In this document: positions 1 through 6,649 of the stretch, in pieces
Numbering within the stretch: the stretch's first letter is position 1
Layout: each line of letters starts with the position of its first letter
The notes under the pieces: generated by a model
What the model was told of the DNA's origin: nothing
Database searches by the model: none
What the model saw: only the letters and a program-made list of their open reading frames with translations
NCBI GenBank assembly: GCA_020025345.1
Contig: JAHHSH010000078.1
Location: 1 to 6,835, forward strand
Length of the DNA: 6,835 nucleotides
Direction: 5' to 3'
DNA from: Oscillospiraceae bacterium
Lineage (GTDB): Bacteria > Bacillota > Clostridia > Oscillospirales > Oscillospiraceae
Program-made: the position numbers and the translations under genes

Positions 1-23
1 TACAGCAGTCCCTCTTTTTCTCT

Positions 24-2789
24 TTATGGGCAGACGATCTGCGCGTGGCTTCCGCCGCTGCGATCCTTGGTAACCACGATCTGCTTGTCGATTTTCTCCT
101 TCAGCTCCGCCACATGAGAGATGATCCCCACCAGACGATTTCCTTCTGTGAGACCTGCCAGGGTGTGGTAGGCTTTGTTCAGCGCCTCGCCGTCCAGCGA
201 GCCGAATCCCTCATCCACAAAGAGTGTATCCAGCCGGATGCCGGTGGACATCTGGACCTCGTCAGAAAGCCCCAGCGCCAGCGCCAGAGACGCCAGAAAC
301 GCCTCGCCGCCGGACAGAGAGTTGACACTTCGCTCCGTGGTGTTGATATGGTCGATAATGTCCAATTCCAGTCCGCTCTGCCGCCTCCGGCTGTCAGCCG
401 TCCTGCGGCGCTTCAAGTCGTATTGTCCGCCGGACATCTTTTGCAGCCGGATGTTGGCGCGCTCTAAAATTCGATCAAAATAGGTGGTCTGGATATAGGT
501 CTCCAGCATCACCTTGTCCTTGCCCGCCAAGGTGCCGTTGGCCGTATCAGAGAGCGCCGACAGCCATGCACATTTTTCCTCCAGCGTTTCCAGCTTCTTC
601 GCTTTATCGGAGATATTGCGCTGTGCCGTCGTGTTGGCTGTGCGCCGTGCATGGATATTTTTCTGGGCAAGATCTGCCGCCTTTTTCTTCTCCTCCAGCT
701 CGTTCTTTTTCTCCTGTAGGCTCTCGGTATCTGTCTCCGCCCCCTCTTCCATCTGCTTTTGCAGCTGCTCGATGGCAGAATGGGTCGCCGCCAGCTGCTC
801 TTTGCCTTCATTGTAGGCTTTTTCCGCAGCCGAAAGGGCCGTTTTCAGCTTGGTCAGTCGCGCTTCCAGCTCTTTTTTCTCCTTTATAGCATCTGCTTTC
901 TCTTCATAGGGCAGCGTTGCTCGCAGCTCTTTGATCTGCTGTTGCAATCCGGAAATCGTAGAAACCAGCCCTGCAACACTCTCCTTAGCCGCAGCCAAGT
1001 CTGTCTGTGCCTGTGCCAGTTCTGTCTCCTTTTTTGGGATCAGGGTATCCAGCGCAGAACGGCGCTGCTCCTGCTGCTCTATCGCACTCAGCTGCTCCGC
1101 CAGCGCCGTCAGCTCTTGCTCCAGTGTTTCCATCTGCGCCTGCGCCGCCGCTGGTACGGTTGCCTCTGCTGCATCGCCCAGCAGTACCCGGATCTGTCCG
1201 GTGACGTTCTCCTCCGCCGTCGTCACGATGCCGATCTGCTTTCCCGCAGCCACACTGGCATCCTCCGCCTTTTTCCGCGCCTTTTCATACGCCACCTTCG
1301 CCGTCTTCACCTCAGCCTCTGTGGGAGCGTTTTCCGAAATTGCCGCAAGACAGGGGTGGTCTGTTGCGCCGCACACCGGGCAAGGCATACCGGGTTCCAG
1401 CGTGGCAGCCATCACACCGGCCTGCTCATCGAGGAACGCCTTGTGCATGACATCATATGTCTTCCATAGGGCATCGGCCGCCGCCGATTTCTGTTGGTAG
1501 TCCCCTTGCAACTCCTGCAGCATATCTCGCTGTTCCTGCAGTTTCTCCAACTCCGTGAGCAAATTCTGAAACCTCTCCCGGCGCTCCGTCAGGTTCTGCT
1601 GTTTTGCCAGCAGCTTTTCCTTTTCCGCGCCGATATTTTCCAGCGCCTGCCGCTCCTGCCGCAGTTGTCTGACCTCTCCATCCAGCGTTTGGCTGCACTG
1701 CTCTGCCGTCGTCTGGGCCGTCCGGGCGTTCTCCTGCTCCCGCTCCTGCCGGGAGAGTTCGCCGCTCTTTTGCTCCAGTGTCTCATAGGTGGGCAGCAGC
1801 AGATCCAGCGATGCAATCTGTTTGGAGATTGCATCCTGCTCTTCTTCGGTGCCTCGCGCCGCAAGAAGTGCTTCTTCCAGCGCCACAAGCTGCTCACGCT
1901 GTTCCTTTTCAGCGATCTGCTGCTGCGTTAGAGACTTCTTCGCGTTCTGGTAGGCTGTCGCCTTGGTCAGTGCCGCCACCACCTGCTCGGTCTCCCTGCC
2001 GATCCGCTCGAGCTCTTTATTTAACTTGTCATACGCCGCTTCGTCCTCTGCCAGCAGCTTTTCCAGCAGTTCCATGACCGCTTTTGTAGGAAGTTCTCCC
2101 TCCTGCGCCTGCCGCACATCCACAGCGAGCAGAGAATCTTCGCCGCACACGATACCGTCTATATACTGGCGGATGCTGCGTGCATCCTCCTCCCGCTGGC
2201 GCTTGAGCTCACTGGCCCGACTTTTCAGCTGATCCTGCAATGTCAAATAGTTGCGGGTGCAGAAAATATCCCGGAAAATCTTCTGCCGCTCCTCGGTCTT
2301 CGCCTGCAGCAGCTGACGGAAATCCCCTTGGGAAATCATCGCCACCTGCGAAAACTGCTCCCGCGTCAAATGGATAATGTCCTGCACCGCCGCGTTGACC
2401 TCTTTCAGCTTTGTCACCACGCGGCCGTCGGGATAGGTCAGCAGAGCTTCTGCCGCCTGCTTCGTCGTACCGCTGCCACTCTTTTTCACGCGCTCATATT
2501 CCGGACTGCGGCGCACAGTATACTCCTTCCCGTCATAGGAAAAGGTCAGCTCCACATAGGTGGGTGTCTCGGGCTTTGCATAGCTGGAGCGCAGCATATC
2601 CGGCGTGCGGCTGCTGCCGCTGGCCTCACCGAAAAGCGCATAAGTCACGGCATCAAAAATCGTGGTCTTCCCCGCCCCGGTATCGCCGGTGATGAGATAA
2701 AGCCCACTCTGCCCCAGCTTTTCAAAATCCAATATCTGCACATCGGCATAGGGGCCGAAGCCGCAGATGGTCAATTGCAGAGGTCTCAT
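24..2789 (-). CDS. sbcC: Exonuclease subunit SbcC (Rad50-type SMC-like ATPase)
   Basis: This is the ATPase and DNA-tethering subunit of the cytoplasmic SbcCD complex, which with SbcD cleaves DNA hairpins and trims blocked double-strand ends. The 921-residue product has the full Rad50 layout. Walker A GDTGAGKT is at residues 35-42 and the Q-loop region MISQGDF at 151-157. A long Lys/Glu/Gln-rich coiled coil (about 185-465) leads to the zinc hook CPVC (Cys470, Cys473), and a returning coil spans about 490-745. The signature LSGGE is at 825-829, Walker B LDTLFVDEG at 853-861, the D-loop GSLD at 863-866 and the switch His at 892. It is somewhat shorter than the E. coli protein (about 1050), which suggests shorter arms, but no essential motif is missing. 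The ATG overlaps the sbcD stop as ATGA, and a GGGAGGG ribosome binding site lies six bases upstream (2796-2802). The stop is TAA. Identity is very secure. Confidence 0.97.
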   Translation of the reverse strand: MRPLQLTICGFGPYADVQILDFEKLGQSGLYLITGDTGAGKTTIFDAVTYALFGEASGSSRTPDMLRSSYAKPETPTYVELTFSYDGKEYTVRRSPEYERVKKSGSGTTKQAAEALLTYPDGRVVTKLKEVNAAVQDIIHLTREQFSQVAMISQGDFRQLLQAKTEERQKIFRDIFCTRNYLTLQDQLKSRASELKRQREEDARSIRQYIDGIVCGEDSLLAVDVRQAQEGELPTKAVMELLEKLLAEDEAAYDKLNKELERIGRETEQVVAALTKATAYQNAKKSLTQQQIAEKEQREQLVALEEALLAARGTEEEQDAISKQIASLDLLLPTYETLEQKSGELSRQEREQENARTAQTTAEQCSQTLDGEVRQLRQERQALENIGAEKEKLLAKQQNLTERRERFQNLLTELEKLQEQRDMLQELQGDYQQKSAAADALWKTYDVMHKAFLDEQAGVMAATLEPGMPCPVCGATDHPCLAAISENAPTEAEVKTAKVAYEKARKKAEDASVAAGKQIGIVTTAEENVTGQIRVLLGDAAEATVPAAAQAQMETLEQELTALAEQLSAIEQQEQRRSALDTLIPKKETELAQAQTDLAAAKESVAGLVSTISGLQQQIKELRATLPYEEKADAIKEKKELEARLTKLKTALSAAEKAYNEGKEQLAATHSAIEQLQKQMEEGAETDTESLQEKKNELEEKKKAADLAQKNIHARRTANTTAQRNISDKAKKLETLEEKCAWLSALSDTANGTLAGKDKVMLETYIQTTYFDRILERANIRLQKMSGGQYDLKRRRTADSRRRQSGLELDIIDHINTTERSVNSLSGGEAFLASLALALGLSDEVQMSTGIRLDTLFVDEGFGSLDGEALNKAYHTLAGLTEGNRLVGIISHVAELKEKIDKQIVVTKDRSGGSHAQIVCP

Positions 2790-3922
2790 ACGCTTCCCTC
2801 CCAGATAGACTCCATCAACTCCTGTGTGTACGCACGCTGCACGTCACTCATGGGCTGATTGTTCTGCTTTTCATAGAGCTCCTCAAAAAGCTCCAGCGGT
2901 GTCTTACTCTTCACATCCGCCGCACCATCAATTCTCTGATTTTTGCGGGTTCGGGTATTGTCGTAGCTCAGCTTCATCATATTGGGATAAATTATCCGCA
3001 GCCGCCCCATCGCCTCCGGTACATCCTCCTCATCGGTGAGGACGACATGCAGATAGTCGTCCGTGACGGTGCTGCCATAAAAGGTCTGATCCGTGAGCTG
3101 GGCAAAGGTGCCCCGGATCTGGCGCATATCGTGTCGGGGCTGCAGCGGCAGCGTCTCCAGACGCACTTCCCCTTTCTCGCCCAGTTCCACCACTGTCAGA
3201 CTTTTATAGTGCTCCGCTTCCGAGAAAGAGTATTTGAGCGGCGTGCCGCAGTAGCGGATGCGGTTGGAGCCCACATTCTGTGGGCCGTGGAGATGTCCCA
3301 AGGCCACATAGTCAAAGGGCGCAAACACGGCAGCATCCACATTGTCGGTGCCGCCCACACTGATCTCCTCGGACTCACAGGTGGTCGCACCTGTGACAAA
3401 CTGGTGCGTCAAAAGGACATTGCGGCAGCTCTCGTCCACCTGCATATTCTCCACCGCAACGCGGATGGCGTCGGTATAGCTCTCGATCCCACGCTCGGGA
3501 AAATAGCGCCGGACATGGGCCGGCTTTACAAACGGCAGCAGATAAAAATTCACGGTGCCGTGCTCATCCTGCAGGGCGTACGACTGCACCGTGCCGTCAT
3601 AGACCGGCGAAATATGAATACCGGTCTGCTCCATAAGGCGGTTTCCGAATGCCAGCCGCTCTGCCGAGTCGTGGTTTCCCGCAATAAGGAACACCTGCAA
3701 CTCGCGCTTTGCCAAGCGGCAGAGAAAATCGTCCAGCAGCGTCACCGCCTCCGCCGGCGGCACGGATTTGTCGTATACGTCCCCGGAGATCAGCACTGCA
3801 TCCGGCGCCACTTCATCGATTCGATGGAGAATTTGGGTCAAAATATAGGCTTGATCGTCGATCATGGAGACTTCGTTGACCCGCTTGCCGATATGCAGGT
3901 CAGAGAGATGTACCAGCTTCAT
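2786..3922 (-). CDS. sbcD: Exonuclease subunit SbcD (Mre11-type nuclease)
   Basis: This is the nuclease subunit of SbcCD, a two-metal (usually manganese) phosphoesterase giving 3'-5' exonuclease and hairpin endonuclease activity. The 378-residue product shows all the Mre11/SbcD metal motifs: SDLHIGK (Asp8, His10), SGDVYD (Asp48), AGNHDS (Asn83, His84), LLTHQF (His173) and GHLHGPQ (His210, His212). The capping and SbcC-binding region occupies about residues 255-378. The length is normal for the family. The start is the ATG at 3922, because MKLVHLSDLHIG is the expected N-terminus. Its ribosome binding site is unusual, a GGGGGT run (3928-3933) five bases before the ATG, rather than a standard AGGAGG. 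It is the first gene of the sbcDC operon and overlaps sbcC by four bases, so translation is probably coupled to give matched subunits. Confidence 0.97.
   Translation of the reverse strand: MKLVHLSDLHIGKRVNEVSMIDDQAYILTQILHRIDEVAPDAVLISGDVYDKSVPPAEAVTLLDDFLCRLAKRELQVFLIAGNHDSAERLAFGNRLMEQTGIHISPVYDGTVQSYALQDEHGTVNFYLLPFVKPAHVRRYFPERGIESYTDAIRVAVENMQVDESCRNVLLTHQFVTGATTCESEEISVGGTDNVDAAVFAPFDYVALGHLHGPQNVGSNRIRYCGTPLKYSFSEAEHYKSLTVVELGEKGEVRLETLPLQPRHDMRQIRGTFAQLTDQTFYGSTVTDDYLHVVLTDEEDVPEAMGRLRIIYPNMMKLSYDNTRTRKNQRIDGAADVKSKTPLELFEELYEKQNNQPMSDVQRAYTQELMESIWEGSV
2796..2802 (-). promoter_or_regulatory. Ribosome binding site of sbcC inside the end of sbcD
   Basis: On the minus strand GGGAGGG lies six bases before the sbcC ATG, within the last codons of sbcD. 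It fixes the sbcC start. Together with the ATGA overlap it points to coupled translation of the two subunits. Confidence 0.75.
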
Positions 3923-3946
3923 AGGATACCCCCAGCATTTTTCTTC

Positions 3947-3975
3947 ATTATACCAAAGTATCTTCCTCTATACAA
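3947..3975 (-). promoter_or_regulatory. Promoter of sbcDC (housekeeping sigma, extended -10)
   Basis: Reading the minus strand, a -35 TTGTAT (3970-3975) is followed after exactly 17 bases by a consensus -10 TATAAT (3947-3952), preceded by TGG to make an extended -10. The predicted transcript start is near 3940, giving a leader of about 18 bases before the sbcD ATG. The element lies between the terminator of the upstream gene and sbcD, so sbcDC is an independent transcription unit. I see no SOS (LexA) box in it. Confidence 0.8.
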
Positions 3976-4017
3976 TTAAATCATACGCTATTTCGTTCAC
4001 TCCCCCCGGCGCGGCGC

Positions 4018-4046
4018 AAAAAACTCCCCGGCAAAAGCCGGGGAGT
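4018..4046 (-). terminator. Rho-independent terminator after the phospholipase C family gene
   Basis: Two perfect 10-base arms, ACTCCCCGGC (4023-4032) and its complement (4037-4046), enclose a four-base loop. On the minus strand the hairpin is followed by a run of T (4018-4023; the outermost T also closes the stem). It begins 11 bases past the stop codon of the gene at 4058-4615. The T tract on this side shows that it acts on minus-strand transcripts and separates that gene from sbcDC. Confidence 0.93.
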
Positions 4047-4057
4047 CAAAATCTTAT

Positions 4058-4615
4058 TTAATACACCGGAGCCGCCTCGGGGAGCAATTGGCGAAACAGC
4101 CAATCGGTCATATCCAGAATGTACTTGCAATCCCTCTGTACATTAGCCTCGGCCTCAAGATACCTCTTGTGGGCGGTGCGGAAAAAGCTGTTGAGTCCCG
4201 AAAAATTCGGCACTTCGGCGCTCTCATCCTCATCCAGGCGGAGAAGAAACTGCTCCTGCAGCCGCTCTTCGTAGGCACGATGCGCCGCGATGGTATCTTT
4301 GAAACAGTTATTGTGGACATAGGTAAACGCATCAGACGTATAGTGGATCAGCTTTCCCAGACAGTAATAATTCCACAGATTCCATTTATTCTTTGCGTGA
4401 AGACGGTTGATATGCCGCTCGATCCAGCGATCGGAATTCTGATAGTTGTGGCCGTAGAACCAGCGGGAGCGAATGGAGCCCTTCAGATAGGACAAGGGGT
4501 TGCGATCCGGCTGTACGCAGCCGATCAAAAAGGCACGGGTATGCCGGCGCTTCGGCTGATTTTGCAGACGGTCGATCAAATAGTGCCCCAGCAGACGATG
4601 GCTTTCCTGTTTCAT
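4058..4615 (-). CDS. Zinc-dependent phospholipase C family protein, cytoplasmic
   Basis: A 185-residue protein resembling the zinc-dependent phospholipase C/S1-P1 nuclease-like family common in Clostridia. The N-terminus MKQESHRLLG is followed by RHTRAFLIGCVQPDRNPL (25-41), a GHNYQN motif (55-60) and the ligand motif HYTSDAFTYVHN (His91, Asp95, His101). His6, Asp37 and His56 are further plausible metal ligands. The fold is expected to be all-helical with a multi-zinc site. There is no signal peptide, unlike secreted clostridial alpha-toxin, and no C-terminal membrane-binding domain, so it probably acts inside the cell; its substrate is unknown. The ATG at 4615 is chosen because GGAGGGG (4622-4628) lies six bases upstream. 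A TTG at 4630 would put that binding site inside the gene. It is a single-gene unit between its own promoter and a strong terminator. Family assignment is firm; catalytic activity is inference. Confidence 0.88.
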   Translation of the reverse strand: MKQESHRLLGHYLIDRLQNQPKRRHTRAFLIGCVQPDRNPLSYLKGSIRSRWFYGHNYQNSDRWIERHINRLHAKNKWNLWNYYCLGKLIHYTSDAFTYVHNNCFKDTIAAHRAYEERLQEQFLLRLDEDESAEVPNFSGLNSFFRTAHKRYLEAEANVQRDCKYILDMTDWLFRQLLPEAAPVY

Positions 4616-4659
4616 ACGCTTCCCCTCCAATATACTTCGTCATTTTACAATCGAGAGGT

Positions 4660-4668
4660 ATCATATCA
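4660..4668 (-). promoter_or_regulatory. Probable promoter (extended -10) of the phospholipase C family gene
   Basis: The minus strand carries TGATATGAT, an extended -10 with one mismatch to TATAAT. A start near 4653 would give a leader of about 38 bases before the ATG at 4615. The hexamer 17 bases upstream (ACAATT) is a poor -35, so recognition would rest on the extended -10. A TTGACG hexamer at 4706-4711 is too far away to pair with it. Confidence 0.45.
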
Positions 4669-4742
4669 CAAATCCGATGGCGAATTGTGAACAACAGAGA
4701 AAAAGCGTCAACAATTTTTATGATTATCTCCCGCCATATTTT

Positions 4743-4763
4743 GTGCAAATTATCGAATTGCAC
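4743..4763. repeat. Inverted repeat GTGCAA-N9-TTGCAC
   Basis: Two perfect six-base arms (4743-4748 and 4758-4763) surround a nine-base AT-rich centre. The repeat lies in the gap between the rsgI terminator and the promoter of the phospholipase C family gene, about 75 bases upstream of that -10. The spacing of roughly 1.4 helical turns between arm centres is compatible with a dimeric regulator, but six-base arms can arise by chance, so function is unproven. Confidence 0.35.
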
Positions 4764-4827
4764 TTTATTTTCTCTCCGCCGTGAGACTTCCGGATGATGC
4801 GCCTTCTATATTTCGCAGCAATTTGCA

Positions 4828-4861
4828 AAAGAGGGAACGAATATCCATTCGCCCCCTCTTT
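4828..4861 (-). terminator. Terminator of the sigI-rsgI operon
   Basis: Two 15-base arms (4828-4842 and 4847-4861) enclose a four-base loop, beginning 23 bases after the rsgI stop. In minus-strand RNA all 15 positions pair, two of them as G-U wobbles at 4836/4853 and 4837/4852. In plus-strand RNA those two would be A-C mismatches, which supports minus-strand use. The trailing T run is short (TTTT, partly within the stem), so the hairpin is strong but the release tract is modest. Confidence 0.8.
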
Positions 4862-4884
4862 ATTCTTATCTCATGGAAGGATGC

Positions 4885-5922
4885 TCAATCTTGGTCGTCC
4901 TGCTCGACAGCGTCCTCAAGTTCTTCCTCGTCTTCGTCCTCAGATTTGTCGTCAACGTCCTCCACCGAATCGCCAACGTCCTCGTTCTCCTTCAAATCGT
5001 CGGCATCTTCCTCCGAATCATCATCGTCCTCATCGAGATCATCTACCCGATCCCACAGGGCCACCTGGAAGCCGAGATCATCCATCCATGTAGAATCCTG
5101 CTTTACAAGCGCCATCAGCTCATCAAAGCTCATATCCTCCAGCTTTTTACCGCCGGGCGGCACACGACCGGGTCTATTTTCAGCCTCATCCTCCAGAGCA
5201 TCCAGCACATCCTCGTACATATCCTGATATTTTTCATAGATCTGTTCCAGTTGTTCGGCATCCTCCGCCGTCATAAGAAGGCTCATAAGATAGCGCCCCA
5301 ACATCAGTCCGCTGGCCTCGGCATCGCTGAAGTCCTCCCAGCTGCCCGCAAAATAGACCAGGTCCTGCCGTGCAAAGAGATGACGCAGTTCCTGCTCCAC
5401 CTGCCGGGCATCCGCAGACGCATTTCGGGAGGCATAGGCCACCAGAAAAGGACCGCCGCCCAGAATCTGCACAAACTCATCGCCTAAATCCGCCACATCC
5501 CGGCCCTTCGTCCACGCCAGCTCTTCTGCGGTGAGATTCCCATCCACGGAAATCACATCGATGACCCGGTTGTTTTCATCCAGTTGCAGCTGCACGCCAT
5601 TCTGGCCCTCGAAGGACGCCACAGCGTAGGCCTGTTCCGTGAAGTGTGGCAGCAGCACCGTACAAAGAAGCACTATCACCGCAGCCATAGCAGCAAGCCG
5701 CCGGAAACGCTCCGTCCGGCGTGATTCTTTTGTTTTATCAGCTGTTACAAAGGGGAGTACCTTGCCGTTCTTTTTTTCATAATAGATATCCTCCGGCAGG
5801 ATATAAACGGTGTCTCCCACCGCCATGCTGTCTTTTAATCGAATGCGCACTACGCCGCCGCCCTCCTGCATGGCCAAGGCGAAGGCCTCTTTCAACTCCA
5901 AAATGATGACTTTTTCTACCAT
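4885..5922 (-). CDS. rsgI: RsgI-type membrane anti-sigma factor with acidic C-terminal tail
   Basis: The probable anti-sigma factor holding SigI at the membrane. The 345-residue product has the RsgI N-terminal domain (about 1-45; EKVIILELKEAFALAM, then VRIRLKDSMAVGD), a basic linker, and one membrane helix at about 76-94. An outer domain starts AYAVASFEGQNGVQLQL (98-114) and matches the family segment after the membrane. The outer part continues through acidic helical stretches (about 210-250) to a tail at 293-345 in which 34 of 53 residues are Asp or Glu. I see no carbohydrate-binding or glycosidase domain. The position where many RsgI proteins have the self-cleaving Asn-Pro appears to be Asn108-Gly109. 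I chose the ATG at 5922: AGGTGAG lies just upstream (5926-5932) and the N-terminus then matches the family. A GTG at 5940 would add six residues. The gene lies four bases after sigI. Confidence 0.85.
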   Translation of the reverse strand: MVEKVIILELKEAFALAMQEGGGVVRIRLKDSMAVGDTVYILPEDIYYEKKNGKVLPFVTADKTKESRRTERFRRLAAMAAVIVLLCTVLLPHFTEQAYAVASFEGQNGVQLQLDENNRVIDVISVDGNLTAEELAWTKGRDVADLGDEFVQILGGGPFLVAYASRNASADARQVEQELRHLFARQDLVYFAGSWEDFSDAEASGLMLGRYLMSLLMTAEDAEQLEQIYEKYQDMYEDVLDALEDEAENRPGRVPPGGKKLEDMSFDELMALVKQDSTWMDDLGFQVALWDRVDDLDEDDDDSEEDADDLKENEDVGDSVEDVDDKSEDEDEEELEDAVEQDDQD

Positions 5923-5925
5923 GTT

Positions 5926-5932
5926 CTCACCT
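5926..5932 (-). promoter_or_regulatory. Ribosome binding site of rsgI, overlapping the sigI stop codon
   Basis: AGGTGAG on the minus strand sits three bases before the rsgI ATG (core AGGTG five bases away) and includes the TGA stop of sigI (5927-5929). Ribosomes ending sigI would therefore uncover or re-use this site, keeping sigma and anti-sigma levels in step. It also decides between the ATG at 5922 and the GTG at 5940. Confidence 0.7.
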
Positions 5933-6577
5933 CGTTCCACGAATCCACTCCGTCAAGGCGGGGAGTTTTTTTACGAACACCAGCATCGTCCCTAAAATAA
6001 AGGTTTTACTGGTTTTAACAATTTTTTCCGATACAGCACACAGCCGAGAAACAGGCCGAATGGGCAGTTTCTTTTTTCGGTACGTCTGGGAGACGATCTC
6101 CTCATCGTTTCCAGAGCGTTCCGCTACCCGGATTGCAGTCTCTCTGGTATCCCGGTGCTTGGGCGAGTGCTCTGCCAATAATTCCAGCGACAGCTGAAAC
6201 TTGGCCAGTTCCGCCTGATACTGCCGGATCTCTTCCCGGAGGCCACTAGTTTCTTCCTCCGCCGCCGGCAGTTCCTGCCCGCTCTCCGCCATCGCTTCCA
6301 GCGACACCTCCGCACTCCGGCGTCGGTGCTCCGCCTCCATATAGGTGTTCAAGCGGCTGCGGATCACCAGCCCTGCATAGCTTAAAAAGTTACCGCGCTC
6401 CTCATCGAAGCGTTCCACCGCCTCGGCAAAAGCGGACAGCGCCACACTAAAGGCATCGTCCTGCTCCACGGAGACATAGCGTCCCGTGACGCCGCTGGTA
6501 GTGCGGATAAGGAAGGCCATATGGCATTCCACCAACTCCTCCAGATGCTCTATATCAATTGTGATCCTACCGGCCAT
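5927..6577 (-). CDS. sigI: RNA polymerase sigma-I factor (SigI family)
   Basis: An alternative sigma factor of the SigI group, which in Bacillus serves heat/envelope stress and in cellulolytic Clostridia serves polysaccharide sensing. The 216-residue product has a region-2 core at about 20-82, including TSGVTGRYVSVEQDDAFSVA and FDEERGNFLSYAGLVIRSRL, a charged linker (83-135), and the SigI-specific C-terminal domain at 138-213 (HSPKHRDTRETAI, then KKKLPIRPVS, then a helix ending in EWI). It is shorter at the N-terminus than typical SigI proteins (about 240-250), with little before region 2. No upstream start is possible, since an in-frame TAG lies two codons before the ATG. GGAGG (6590-6594) with AAGG just after it supports this start. 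The last helix (SEKIVKTSKTFILG) seems diverged from the usual basic RKYIIA-like stretch. It forms an operon with rsgI. Confidence 0.88.
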   Translation of the reverse strand: MAGRITIDIEHLEELVECHMAFLIRTTSGVTGRYVSVEQDDAFSVALSAFAEAVERFDEERGNFLSYAGLVIRSRLNTYMEAEHRRRSAEVSLEAMAESGQELPAAEEETSGLREEIRQYQAELAKFQLSLELLAEHSPKHRDTRETAIRVAERSGNDEEIVSQTYRKKKLPIRPVSRLCAVSEKIVKTSKTFILGTMLVFVKKLPALTEWIRGTR

Positions 6578-6609
6578 TGGCTACACCTTCCTCCGCCGTA
6601 ATATGGATC

Positions 6610-6638
6610 ATTATACCAATTCCGGCACTCCAAAGCAA
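6610..6638 (-). promoter_or_regulatory. Promoter of sigI-rsgI (housekeeping sigma, extended -10)
   Basis: On the minus strand a -35 TTGCTT (6633-6638) precedes a consensus TATAAT (6610-6615) by 17 bases, with TGG directly before the -10. The predicted start near 6603 leaves a leader of about 25 bases, just enough for the ribosome binding site. The CCCCC/CGAA pattern expected of a SigI-dependent promoter is not visible between 6578 and 6649. Confidence 0.8.
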
Positions 6639-6649
6639 TCATCTCTCAC

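Noticed and set aside
3928..3933. ACCCCC on the plus strand as a SigI -35 element
   Set aside because: No CGAA-like -10 follows at a suitable distance, it points away from any gene, and on the minus strand it serves as the sbcD ribosome binding site.
3047..3979. A 310-codon plus-strand frame covering most of sbcD
   Set aside because: It is antisense to a gene with every SbcD motif, has no recognisable domain or ribosome binding site, and runs through the sbcD promoter.
3976..4017. Possible LexA/SOS box upstream of sbcDC
   Set aside because: GAACGAAAT-like bases occur on the minus strand but without the paired GTTC half-site at the right spacing.
4088..4690. A 200-codon plus-strand frame antisense to the phospholipase C family gene
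   Set aside because: The minus-strand product matches a known family with its own promoter, ribosome binding site and terminator. The antisense frame has none of these.
4706..4711. TTGACG as the -35 of the phospholipase C family gene
   Set aside because: It lies about 40 bases from the best -10 (4660-4665), and no acceptable -10 lies 16-18 bases downstream of it.
4873..5487. A 204-codon plus-strand frame with a very hydrophobic, membrane-like N-terminal half
   Set aside because: It is the complement of the acidic rsgI tail: Asp/Glu codons read backwards give Val, Leu and Ile. It has no ribosome binding site, and rsgI is clearly the real gene.
5923..5940. GTG start for rsgI at 5940
   Set aside because: It would overlap sigI by 14 bases and add six residues absent from the family N-terminus, and it would place the good AGGTGAG ribosome binding site inside the gene. 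It is still possible, since a weaker GGAG lies upstream of it.
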